DNA of 64,000 nucleotides from Fonsecaea monophora (Eukaryota; Ascomycota; Eurotiomycetes; Chaetothyriales; Herpotrichiellaceae), in assembly GCF_001642475.1 (NCBI RefSeq), contig NW_019173939.1:186001-250000 (forward strand), in the 5' to 3' direction. A program made the position numbers and the translations under genes. The notes beneath the pieces are model-generated. The model ran no database searches and was not told the DNA's origin. It was given only the letters and a program-made list of their open reading frames with translations. This document shows, piece after piece, positions 43,257 to 54,405 of this stretch (its first letter is position 1; the number at the start of each line of letters is the position of its first letter).

Positions 43257-46200
43257 ATGGTTCAGCTGGGAAAAGTGCACAACTCCGTCTTCTCAGGCAT
43301 TGCGGAAGCTACTCTGGCTTTGGCGAATGTGAATTTTGACTTTTCATTGGTCAAGGTGAATTATCATCCTCCTATCGAGGTTGCACACCAATCAAGCGTC
43401 CTAGGTGAACGCCCCGGTCGAGTTTGAGGCAGTTGGTCATGCTCTAAGCACTTTCCGTCGTGATCTTGCGGAATCCGGATCTATTCATATAATAGCTAGA
43501 AAGCTAAGCGCCATCTTTGAGGCTATTGTCCCACCAACACCAAGACTATACGAAGCATATGGACGGAGAGCCTCGGGTATCTGTCGGCACTACGAAGAGA
43601 ATGAACCAGGTGCTGAAAGACTAGGTCTGTTCGCCGACTTCGCTGGTCCAGACGGCATGTCAATATGGGCAGCTGCTACGTCAGGCAAGGCTGCAATTGC
43701 AGTCCATCTGCTGGCATGTGTCCTGTACGTACCCCTTCCCATCGAGAACACTGGTTGAACACTGACCTCGATATTCAGCGCAAGATTTTGGAAAGCAGCA
43801 GAAGCTATTTCGATATGGGAGGAAATTATCAGTGTTCGCAAGAAGCTTCTTGGAGAGGCGGCGAACGATGAGACATTTCAGATTGCCACCATTCTTGCCT
43901 CTCAAGTGTCGTTAACAAGGGAACAACTTGCAGAATGGGACAACAGCGCAAGAGCATGGCTCAGGTTCGCTGATCGAGCTAATGATGTGCAGCAAACCAA
44001 GCTCAAGCTTGTCATCGACGAGATACAAAGACCCATAGATACAAAATCTTCTCTGTATGAGAGTGTCATTGATGCTTGGACGGTGGCTCTCCGCGGCATG
44101 GAAGAATTGCTTAAGGGCGCCTCTCAGGGTGTTTCTCATTCTGGGTTGATACTGGCACTTTCATGTTGGCATCTTTATCCCGACCTCAGTGTAAGAATGT
44201 TTCACGGGCGCTCTGGAAATGCATGCGCGGCCAACTGACTCGAGGACAGTTCGAGGCTGGTGCTCCTGTCTTGCAGAAAGATGAGCTGTTCCCACGTGGG
44301 ACCACTGTCTACCTCAACCTGCAGGGCAACCCGAACACGAATAAGCGCGGCATTTACTGGTCCTTGTCACTTTCTCATATGAGGTGAGTAACTATGCCGC
44401 TGATTAGGGCTACAATGGTCAGCTGATTGCTCCTGATGAAGGTTCTATGGGGCGCCTATATGGTCTGAGAGCAGCTATGCCACGGATTCATCGAGGATAT
44501 CTTTCACTCAACTATTACACGCCGTGCTTGGTTCAACAAGCAGCCAATGGACTATCAAGTCTCCTTCACCGCTTGACGCCTCTCGCATCATACTGGCAAT
44601 GTTTAAAAGCTTCGAAGGCAATGCTCCAGCATGGTTACGGATGCTCGAAGTTGCTGCTGCAGATATGCTGGACTCAAGCGACACTGCGAGGCTTTTGAAT
44701 ATGAAGCTGTATAGGGTCGGTCAGGAAAGAGGAGCATCAATGCTAGCGGATCCCCGCACGCATCCGCTCCCAGTCTTCGGCTTCTCAGACCCCTCACTGT
44801 TCCTAAGGTCCTTGAAAAGCCCAGAATATAAGCTCAAAATCCTTCGGAAATACGCAGAACGGTTCTTTCCCATGGCGAACGGGCGAGACGTGATTTTGAA
44901 GATCAACTGCCCCCAAAGCAGGTATGCGCAATTACCACCAGTGCCACAGGACTCCTTTTATGATGACATTCATACTCGCACAGAGCACACTGCGACCTCT
45001 GGTGCATTTCCTGCTATTACATCTCAAGACAGGCACCGTACCATTACTGATGCGAACGTTGAGGGGGGTGGGAGTGAATCAAATGCTAGAGATGTCTGCT
45101 CCGAAGGCCTACGGTATACAGTCACGCTACACAGAGCAGAAGAAGACAGAGAATCGCCATTCACAGAACACTCGCAAGGCGAGCGAGCGGACTTGACGTA
45201 TGATGCTTTCTTCTTTGAGCAACCACAAGAAAAAGAAAGGGTAGACTCAAAAGGCACCCCCATTGAAAATGGTCCTGCCGGCACGGTTTCTGAAGTACAG
45301 CCCATGGATCCTTCAACCGTACCAAGAGTAGTAGTCTTTGAGGCTACTGATGGCCGAGATACGTTGTCTGACAAGGACGGAAATCCAGCGCCAGAATCAG
45401 ACATCTATGATGAGTATATCTCTGCATTTCCACTGGAAGGAATTCATGCACATCGACCAAAGTCCTATCTTCACTGGTCCTACAGAGACGTCTGTGACGA
45501 TGCGTGCTTCCTTCGCAGTGACGATCATCACGTCCACTTTAAGGCTAGCGACTGGATATTCCCGGACAACAACATCAATTCAATTGCCATTCTCCCACCA
45601 GACTCGCGGGATGATGATCGTACCTCAAACGATTGCGAACTTGGAGTCAGGAGAGACTTTTTCTTTGGGGATCCTAGATCTAGTGCGATGTTCGTCCATC
45701 CAGACTTAATCGCCCAGTTCGAGGCCGCCACGACAGGTCCCAGGTGGTCACAAAAACTCAATATGAGAAGGGAGATCGACTTGATCGATATCGAAGAAGC
45801 CTTCTGCTCGAACCAGATAGACATGGACATGTGGGCGTCAGACATAGAGAACAGGCCAGAAAAACGGCAATCCCTCTACTACCAGTCCCTCGCCGCCCTA
45901 GCATCGGCTTGGAATCTTTACAACGACTTGGGCCAGGCAACAGTCCATCCAGCTATCCTAGGTAGACGTTTCCTGGACTCGGCATGGACGAAGAGTCTCA
46001 AACTCGAATTCGCCCCGCTCACTCATCCAGAATGTCGTACCCTCACTCGTCAGCAGGCCTTTGCGTGCATTGCTGAACTCGAAACTGGCGGAATTGGTCT
46101 CGCGTCTTCCAAGTTTGAATCTGTCATGGCAATGTCCATTGGGGAATCCATCTACGTTGCAGGGCCTCTTTTACAAGATCCATCCGGACCCCGTGAACCC

Positions 46201-46842
46201 GACAAGGTCATCCGGCTTGATGGAAATGTAGGCAAGTCGGGCCTAGCACTCATGATCCCCCCTGCAGAGCCAATGATCTCGAAATCCAACCCTGAAAGCT
46301 GGCTTAGGATCGATCGACAAGAGTATGACGGACAACTACAGGACTGTTTCTCACGAACCAGCCTACACCTGTCTTTCACAGACTGGTCTGTTCCCGTCGG
46401 TACAGGTGTTGCAGAACGAGGTCATCGCAGCCCTGAAGCCTCGCTTGTGGAGACTCTTGTATCCGTCTTCGATGGGGGGAAGTGGATTGGTGACTTGGAC
46501 GCCTTGACAGCCCTACGGCGAGGCTGTTCGCAGCCGGATCACGAATTCTTCTACTGTCACACTTGTGATCATGAGCTTAGTCCGGTGGATGAGGATCACT
46601 CATATCCAAATGCTACTATCGTGGCTATTAAGTCGTGGGACGAGTTCCTTGAGAGACCCAACAGTCCAGCAGTGGTCATGACACATGAAAATTGGGAAGC
46701 TAGACTAGCAGCAACAGTTATGGGAGTGGCAAGAGGGGATAGGGTTTTCCTCTGCAGAGGCGCTGTTTGTCGGGATTGTCTTTTGAAGCTGGAAACCTTT
46801 GGGGGTGAAAATCTCGTTAAACGAGCACTGTTTATTGCTTGA
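43257..46842 (+). CDS. Large fungal-specific protein of unknown function
   Basis: Exons are 43257-43355, 43405-43724, 43779-44190, 44250-44383 and 44442-46842, giving 1121 residues with every join in frame. The N-terminus (GKVHNSVFSGIAEATLALAN, NFDFSLVKVNAPVEFEAVG) and blocks such as TARKL-like IIARKLSAIFEAIVPPTPR, DGMSIWAAATSGKAAIAVHL and LSCWHLYPDL match, from memory, a repeatedly duplicated family of uncharacterised proteins in Pezizomycotina. The centre (about residues 430-540) is acidic and variable. The C-terminus has C1027-x2-C1030 (FYCHTCDHEL) and C1093-x4-C1098-x2-C1101 (CRGAVCRDCL), which could bind zinc; this is inference. There is no signal peptide or membrane segment. No function is known to me. 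It stands alone between gene-poor stretches. Confidence 0.82.
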
Positions 46843-47079
46843 CAATACGAGTTCGGTACGTTGCGGAAATGAGTATGTTGCTGGACCTTTCCCTCGTTTT
46901 CTTCTTCAACCACTTTTGTGAGATTTTGATACGGAAGGTGTCCTAGTTACGAATATTGGTTCCCAAAACTACACCATTGAAGGTGATCAGGTAAAGTTTC
47001 CATATTATCAATTAGAAACACTATAAAGTTTGGCGTGAGTCTCTAATGACGGTAGGGTTCCAGAGACGGGCACCCAGTA

Positions 47080-47156
47080 GGTGACACAATTCCGTCACCA
47101 GTGAGGCAGGAAATCCGGGCAGAATACCCTAATAGTGGGGACAGAATTCTGTCACC
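47080..47156. repeat. Pair of related 20-base palindromes
   Basis: The copies are GGTGACACAATTCCGTCACC (47080-47099) and GGGGACAGAATTCTGTCACC (47137-47156). They agree at 17 of 20 positions, and each is nearly its own reverse complement. A further GGGTGACGGG follows at 47161. They lie about 240 bases after the stop of the unknown gene. Confidence 0.7.
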
Positions 47157-48113
47157 CCCTGGGTGACGGGACTGAGCACAGGTGATGAGAATGATGCGGA
47201 GGTTGAGCAGTGGCCTAAGCAAGCTGAGCAGCTTACGTAGGGGCTGACCTGAGGCTGAGCTAGGTCAAATGATGCCTGAGTATAGCGGCACGCCTTGGCC
47301 GCAAAGGGGTGGCCAAGTGAAGCGCTTTGTCGCCGCTGAGTGCTACAGACCCTCTACGAGAAGAATCTATTCGTGGGGTTTTTGTTGATTGTTTGCTCCT
47401 ACGACGTTGACGGACGTCTCACTCTGTCACCCTCCGTGGAGGCTCCTCGCACAGTCCAGCCAACACGGTCTAGGCGGCCAGTCGGTCGTGATGAAAGACT
47501 CGTTCGCTGGGAGGGACTCGACGTCTCTCCTATTACGAGCAGTATTATTCTCCAATCCAACGTCTTTGGCGAGATGTCATCTGTGATCTGTAATCTGTAC
47601 CAATTACCCCAGGAACTTTACCTACAGTACCCCCTGACTCGTAGATCTTGGCCAGGAGAGCCGAACTGCATGTTTCAAAACACCTCACGTCGCAGCCTCT
47701 TCTTTACCGGCATCACTTACCACCTACGAGTGCCTGCGAGCGAGTAAACGCCGGGTACCAAGAACCGAACACTCAGCTCCTCGAAGGATATGGTTCTAAT
47801 CCCATAGCTACGGGTAAGTCGATGGCAGGATGCAAGAGGTGCTAGAGATCCCACACTCCACCTCTTCCCCGTCAGCCTGTCCAGCTGGTCCAGTAATAGA
47901 ATTGCCTACAGCAGGTGCCGTAGTAGGTAGATGGAGGAGGCGCAGTGTGATCTCAAGTCCGCAGTGAAATCCTCGTCGTCGTCGACAAATGTCCGAGGTG
48001 ATGACGACGCTGCAGCATTCCCCGTAGAGTAATTTCCTCTGCTGGGTCGTGGCTGATGGACCCCAACAAGTTAGCTACAAGTACCTACCTAAATACATGT
48101 TTGTTGTGCCCTC

Positions 48114-48170
48114 CTCGTCCTCGTAGGTACTAGTGCCTTACGAGATTATTGTGTGCCCTACGAGGACGAG
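48114..48170. repeat. Perfect 14-base inverted repeat
   Basis: Arms CTCGTCCTCGTAGG (48114-48127) and CCTACGAGGACGAG (48157-48170) are exact reverse complements around a 29-base loop. They could form a hairpin or be the remains of a mobile element. Confidence 0.8.
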
Positions 48171-49289
48171 CATGGGTGCATGGAACATCTACCGAGAACA
48201 CGGTCCCATCGATGGAATAAATTAAATTAAGCATCTCTCTGTTTCATGTTTTCCCTGTTTCATGTTCCTGGCAACCCCTGGTTAACCGCCTCGCCGCCTC
48301 CGCTGCGCCGTGTACCTGGCTGGCTGGGCCGCCCACTCACCCACGCACCCACGCGCCCACCAGCCCAGCGGTACCAGGCGGGGGCTCGGGGAGACGGTCG
48401 TTAGGTCTTAGCATGCATGCATGCACGGGCGCACGGGGCGGCTTGCCCGGTAAGATAACTCGTATCTACCTAGCTTTAGGCAGCTGTAGCTGTACTTGGT
48501 ATCGAGTACTCGTCCATACGCAGTACATTTGTAGGTACAGAGAAGAGACCTTACGTACGTGCATCCCTAGGTATCTACCTGATTTACTCGCACTCGTACA
48601 AATATGTATGTGGCATGCACCCTCATAGACCAAGCCACCCAGTTTCAAAATACCAGCAACAAAAGTCCTGTTCTGAAGATCATTGATCAACTTTAATGAT
48701 AAGTTACATGTATGTACTTGTGCTAGGTACATAGGCACCCGGAACCAACCCCTCTCCCCTCCTTTGTGCATGCATGCATGGATGGGAGCTTCCAAAGCTC
48801 CTCGGTAGCCGAAAAGCTTGGACTGGCTGGGACGGCCGTCAAGCGAGGAAAGTCAACGGTGATCCGGGTTGGGCCAACACCCCCCGTAGCGCCCTTGGGC
48901 CCTCGCCCCCCCTCCCATGCGAAATACCGTAATTGACAATGCAGGGGAAAGGGACTTTTCTACATGCCCTATGCAGGTACCGAGTACTAGAGGACTGGAT
49001 TACTGGTTGGGGGTACACCACTACACGTACTCTCCTCGTACTCGTAGTCCCGATCCCTTTGCTCTGCACGGCGAGATGCTCTTCGCTTCTTCAATGGAGT
49101 TGTTTACGAGTACCTTAACTGAAGTACTCGTACCGTGTTCTTTACCAGTATGGTGTACCCGTACCCGGTACGGAGTACCAGTTCCAACAATGCATGTGGC
49201 TTGCGACTAACAAGGGGGCTGTCAAAGCCTATCACCCGTAACTCTTAGTGAGCGCCACCAACGCCACCGAGCGCATCGTCGTCGTCATC

Positions 49290-49415
49290 TTTGTCAATCA
49301 TCAATCAACCTCATCACCACAATCACAACCACCAACCACCACCAACCGCCGTGCCGTTGCTTGGACCCAGCCCAACGGTAACAACAGCAACAACAGCAAC
49401 AGCCACCAAAACAAA
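49290..49415. repeat. CAA/CAC-rich low-complexity tract
   Basis: Plus-strand DNA made largely of CAA, CAC and ACC words, including CAACAGCAACAACAGCAAC. No coding use is supported. Confidence 0.6.
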
Positions 49416-50187
49416 ATTCGAGATGCGCAATCAAAGATTGTCCGTGTACAATATCGACGGTTTTTGTTTTCAATTTTCTTTTCAAAGTGTCCCTATGTGT
49501 ATGGTATCCAAGAAGCGAAGTCTATCAACATTCACGTAATAACACCCGTTGTAAATCTCGTAGAGAGCGGCATCCCTCGAGTCTCCGTGGGGATTTATCC
49601 ACGTTCTATAACAATAGAATTTTTTCCACCCACCATCTGCACATGCGCTGAGTCCGACCATGACATCCCCTGTTTTTGTTATAGAGGTATATGCCAGATC
49701 AAGGAACCTCAAGTCATGTCGATAATACCGCGAGCAAGTCAGAAAAAAAGACTATTGCCCTAAAAAGATCCGAGAAGAAAGTTTTGTAACGCCAGCAATC
49801 ATTGTCCACCATCGCCGCCGCTGCTGATCATCAGTCATGTCATGACTTGATTCGCTGCATGTTTCGTGAGATTTCTGTTAATTTGTTGCTGTGTAGCCAC
49901 GCATTGTTGTCCTGATGTTGTTTTCCAATATTCCACGGGAGACCTGTCGCCGGGACTGAAAAGTGTAGAAAGATGGTTCATGATCGTCGAGATCGGGTAC
50001 TAAACCTGCAGGGGCATTGATATATCCATGTGTCGACTCATGGAAGATACCGTAAAGGAGTGTATATGCAGGCAGCGTAAGGCGGTAGAGAGGCGGCAGA
50101 GCTAGCTGCGCAAACAGTATTGGAAAACTTAAATGACATCTAATGCTGGTGACTGTTCCTGGTCCGAAGTTGCTGGGCCGCGGTCAT

Positions 50188-50766
50188 CTATGCCATCTTG
50201 GGCAAGTGACGAGCATGGACGCGGTAATGGATTTGGCCTTCGTTGACAGCGACGCTTCGCTTGCTCGATCCACCGGGGCAAATGGTCAGGACGAGATTGG
50301 CCTCCTCGTTGCACACCATGGTGCGAGTGTCATCGGGAGCATTGTAGGCCGCGGTGCACACAGCCTCGCCGGCAGGGCAGTCGACGACAACACAGGTTGG
50401 GTTGCTTGGGTCGTTCTGCATCGAAGGAACAATCTGCATGCCACCCGCAGAGAAGGGGTAGCCGTTGATGTTGGAGAGATCGTACGAGATCTTGCCATTG
50501 GCCCAGGTGAACTCGAACTGAGAGATGGGTCCGGAGGTGGTGGCATTGGGTGCAAGCTTGATAGAAACGCCAACACCTTCCTGACCGTAGCCTTCGCTAT
50601 AGCTTCCCTGGAGCTGTTGCATGCTCGGGTTGGAGCTGCCTCCGACCGATGCATAATAGACGGGATAGCCGCAGTTGTTGACGACGGTGGCGGTTCCCAG
50701 GGCCAGGACGGCAGGGGCAGAGGCAAGCAGCACGGCTGCGCCAGCAACGAAGTTCTTGAATTGCAT
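50188..50766 (-). CDS. Bys1 / antigenic thaumatin-like secreted protein
   Basis: This intronless gene codes for a 192-residue secreted protein. A signal peptide spans about residues 1-22 (MQFKNFVAGAAVLLASAPAV). The mature start (GTATVVNNCGYPVYYASVGG) and later blocks such as SIKLAPNATTSGPISQFEF identify the fungal Bys1/thaumatin-like family, surface or secreted proteins named from dimorphic pathogens; their role is poorly known. Six Cys are present (in NNC, PTC, VDC, AVC, MVC and TIC). A KR pair follows the last Cys (GGSSKRSVAVN), a possible Kex2 site that would free a short basic tail. The frame stays open upstream to 51291, but the signal peptide fixes the start at 50766. Confidence 0.88.
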   Translation of the reverse strand: MQFKNFVAGAAVLLASAPAVLALGTATVVNNCGYPVYYASVGGSSNPSMQQLQGSYSEGYGQEGVGVSIKLAPNATTSGPISQFEFTWANGKISYDLSNINGYPFSAGGMQIVPSMQNDPSNPTCVVVDCPAGEAVCTAAYNAPDDTRTMVCNEEANLVLTICPGGSSKRSVAVNEGQIHYRVHARHLPKMA

Positions 50767-53700
50767 GTTGATGGTATGGAACCCTGGAACAGGTGAATCA
50801 CTGGAACTGTGGTGTTTGGACGGAAAAGGAGTGGTCCTTGAAGGGTGTTCTTGTCGACAAAAGGTCTTTTCAGCTAAGGAATGATGCTGATTGGAGACCT
50901 GCTCGAGGCTGTCACAGAAGGAGACGTTGTAAGGATTGACACGATGTTGGCAGAAACAGGAAATCACACAACAGAGGGGGAGGACGCGGTTTAAGTAGAT
51001 GATCTCAACCTCCACGTTCACATCAACAACAAACCTCGAGGAGGCTTGATGTGAGTTGGCCTTGAGCGCCTTCGAGCCCTCCAAGCCCCCACAGGACATG
51101 GGACCCCTTCCTCCATCGTTCAGAGATTTTCGCAGGTGCGTTGGTGCCGGCCGCCACGGACAAGACCACGATGGAGCCCCTAGGGAGACTGTCAAGATCC
51201 TGGTATTTTTCAGAACAAGGTAAGAAGGGGAGTGCAAAAGCATAACCAGCCTAGGCCGGATGTGCTTTGAAACAGTGATGGCCGGGGTCAAGGGTTGTCC
51301 CCCTGGCGGTGAAGTGGATGGGATTGTTGGATTTTTGCTGGTTCCTGAATATCGCTGTCAAATGGGAGGCCGAGCGCAAACCCTGAGGGTGGGTGGTACC
51401 TGGTCTAATGCAAGCCACAAAGCGCCCCCAACTTGGCAAATGCTGGTTAGAAGACCCGCTCCGGTACGGAGCCTTGATACCCATTCCAGACCCAGTCGAC
51501 CCTTGTCAGGTACCAAAGGGCGGCGATTGGGAGCTGTCAGAAAGGGTCGCCGAAAAATTCCGCAGGAGGGGCCGGTAAAGCTAAGCAAAACAGAGGTAGG
51601 CTTCAGGCACGGGGAGAGGAAATCTCCCAACACACCCTCTTCCCACCGTGCCGGTTCGTTTTCCCTCGCTTGGAATTGCCCACGTGTAAGCGGGGACGGA
51701 TAATGGGCGTGCTAGCGATTCAGGCAAACAAGGTTGGTGTCCGGGCCATGGCGACTGAATCCTAATGTTGTCTGCTGTATCGCCGTGCCACGAGGATATG
51801 ACAGACCTCAGAGCAGACGTGTCACCATTTCCCTGGGTGCCTGAGGTCAACTGCTGCCAGCTCTTTGCAGGGGATGCCACTGGATGCGCAAAAAGATGCA
51901 TTCGCCTGCAAGGGAGACGAGAACTCTGGGTGTCCCACAAAAAAAATTTGCGTGCTGCCAGTAGTTCCCAGTATGACAGGTTCGCGCATATCAGTGCAGA
52001 CATGATCCCAAAGACGTCAGCCGTGCATACACAGGTGGCACTGGGTGGTACAGGAACAATATCGCCTGCTCGATTGAAAAGTTCCCCATTAGGCTAAGAT
52101 GCTGGCCAGGCACCCAGGCTGCCATGTGTTGAACCTCCTAGGTTGAATGGCTTCTTCGACCTGCATGCTGTCCGTTGTTCCCGTTGTCCTCTCGTCCAGT
52201 CGCTCAAAAGCCTGGATTGCTTCCTCTTTGGTTACAGACGCTAAAGTATATGCGATCCTGGATTTCTTGTAATTCAACTGCGCGTAGGATATATCATGGT
52301 TTTTGCGAATGCCGATAGCCTACTTTGGCTAGACCTCCGGACTATACTAGGCAGGGCCGAACTGTTCACAGTCGACCACCCACCATCTTTTGAGCGGGGC
52401 ACAGGGACTGTGGAGGACCAAAGGGCAAGAAGGAAGGGGAACAAAAAATCAAGATTGAATGCGATCGAGTGCTGTCTGCCCGATTGTTGACCCATCCCGT
52501 GGTTGTTGGGATCAACGGTCTGTGGAGAGGGATCTGTGTAACACGGGCATTGACAGTCTGTCATTATCGGATAGTTGCTGCGGACCTTGATATTGTTCAA
52601 ACCTCCAAGACGCTTATCACAATGGTGGTCCTGATCAAAAGCGTCACAACGGTGAAAACGAGTCTGTGCTGTTTCTCAGAAAGTTCACGACGGGATGCGC
52701 CAGACGGCGCAGACAATTCTGGAGCGGGACCACTATCCAGAGCATGATTCGCGATGCTGTCCCGCATTGCCTGGACCGAAAAACTTTCACTTTGGCCACC
52801 AAGTACACAGTCGTTGAGCAACTCTTAGAACAACAAGTGGTCTGGTATCTCAAGGGCAACCGCTGAGCACAGTGAGGCGGGAATGGCAAAAAGCATATTC
52901 TCATGCAAGGATGCTCAGAACCATCAAGGTTGAGACGCAGGGACTTACGAGTCGGACTGCCGGGGGTAAGGGCATGAATAGACGAAAAGTTCAAAAAGAC
53001 GCCGATTTGATGGACCAGTGAATGAGTCAAACCATTGATGCCATTGCATTGAACGAGGCAGTGAGATAGAGGGCAGCGCGAGCAATCCACATATGAGCAG
53101 GGTCGATATGAAAAGAGGAGGCTGGGGGTGTACGAGCAGAAAAGCGAGGACTTACGCGAGTGCCGTAGTCTTGCATCTTGGAAATCAATAGTCGCAACCT
53201 CTTCCGGTAAGATGGGTCAAGTAGATAGCCATGCACTTCGTATTCCCAACATGTCACCCATGTCCAGTATCTAATATTCCAGCAGCGTATCCCTTGTCAC
53301 GGACAGATGGATGCGTTTTCTGGCAGACCAGGGCTTGCAGCTGTGAGCATGACAGTCCGATGGACGGATGGCTAGCAGTAAAGGAATCGCGACCGCAGGA
53401 GGATTGACTGGAGTTACGGTTGGGATTCGAGTTGCATCAGTCAACGGAGGTATGTTTTCTGGCCAGGATTGGTTTCCGGATCAGTGAGAGCGTGTGAATT
53501 GAGTGTCTTGGCCGATTGTGTGATTGCCCGCATGTAAGGTCCGAGCTCTCGCATTCCCAAGTCAATGATGTTTGTTACAGCGAATGGGGATACAGCCTTG
53601 AAAGCTCGGTTCGAGGATAGCGAAAAAGTTAGTTGGGCGAAGGAGAATGGGTGAGAAAAGGAATAGCGAGAATGGACCTGTGAAGGCAAGGGAAAAAAGG

Positions 53701-54405
53701 AATATGCAAGGAAGGAAAAGAAAAAGTGGGCGAGTGGCAGCGATGGAAAGAGACTCGGAAGGAACGAATTGAGTGAATGAGTGGATGAGTGGATCACAGG
53801 ATCCGAATTCTCGCTCTCCTTCGCCCTTCGTTCAGCAACTTTTTCTGACTGCGACGCTTCCGCCACCGACATCACCCACACCATTTCCTCACCTCATCCC
53901 AAGGTGTCATTGCAGGTGATTGTTCCTGACACCAAAGTAGTCTTTTCTTGCCGAGGGCCGATTACGAGGCCGCTGGAAGCCAACTCCTTGTTGGTACTAG
54001 CGACTCGGTACACAACTCGTGGGTACCAAGTATACCCAGGCACACAGACTTCCAGACGCCCAGACTCCCAGATAACCCAACGGTCCAACTCGCCCGTTAA
54101 CGAGGGAAAAAAACTCTATCATACAAGGTCCACTCTGTTCACATTGACCCTGTTGACCTGTTAACCCTTCCCAGGTTTAATCCATAGCCTCTGCCGTGCC
54201 TATCGATCGAGTCAGTCCGCGGATACCGACCGAGCCCCAGTAGCATTCGCATCATTCGACCACCACTCTCTATGCACGGGCCACTCGTTCATGGGGTCAA
54301 TCTGACTTTTGCATCTCGACGAATAGCCAGACGGGACCATGTTTACGCAGTATGGGAAAACTCCTAGAACCGTGCAATCCGTTGTGCCCGTTCTAGGTTA
54401 ACTGC
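50767..54405. other. Long spacer, no clear gene
   Basis: This region holds the Bys1-like promoter and many short frames without domains. The only weakly protein-like candidate lies on the minus strand at about 52597-53257 and is listed separately. A CACGTG occurs at 51681-51686. The purine-rich plus strand at about 53630-53800 is low complexity. Confidence 0.45.
52597..53257 (-). CDS. Weak candidate: unknown multi-exon gene
   Basis: On the minus strand one frame starts near 53257 with MTCWEYEVHGYLLDPSYRKR and continues to SKMQDYGTR at a GTAAGT donor (about 53155). A second frame (52821-52597) reads LNDCVLGGQSESFSVQAMRD, a hydrophilic stretch, then a possible membrane helix (LVFTVVTLLIRTTIVISVL) before the stop. 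The connecting exon or exons are not clear. It could be a small membrane protein, but no family is recognised. Confidence 0.2.

Larger units (their letters stand above)
46843..50187. other. Gene-poor, repeat-like region
   Basis: No convincing gene. It holds two related 20-base palindromes (47080-47099, 47137-47156), a 14-base inverted repeat (48114-48170), DNA rich in TACCTA and GTAC words (about 47580-49200) and a CAA/CAC-rich low-complexity stretch (about 49290-49415). The composition suggests decayed repeat DNA, but no transposase or reverse transcriptase frame is visible. Confidence 0.55.

Noticed and set aside
47792..47802. GGTTCTAATCC, resembling a tRNA B box
   Set aside because: No matching A box or acceptor stem in the preceding 60 bases; no cloverleaf can be drawn.
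50767..51291. Open extension of the Bys1-like frame by 175 codons
   Set aside because: The signal peptide begins at 50766 and the upstream part looks like untranslated DNA that is open by chance.
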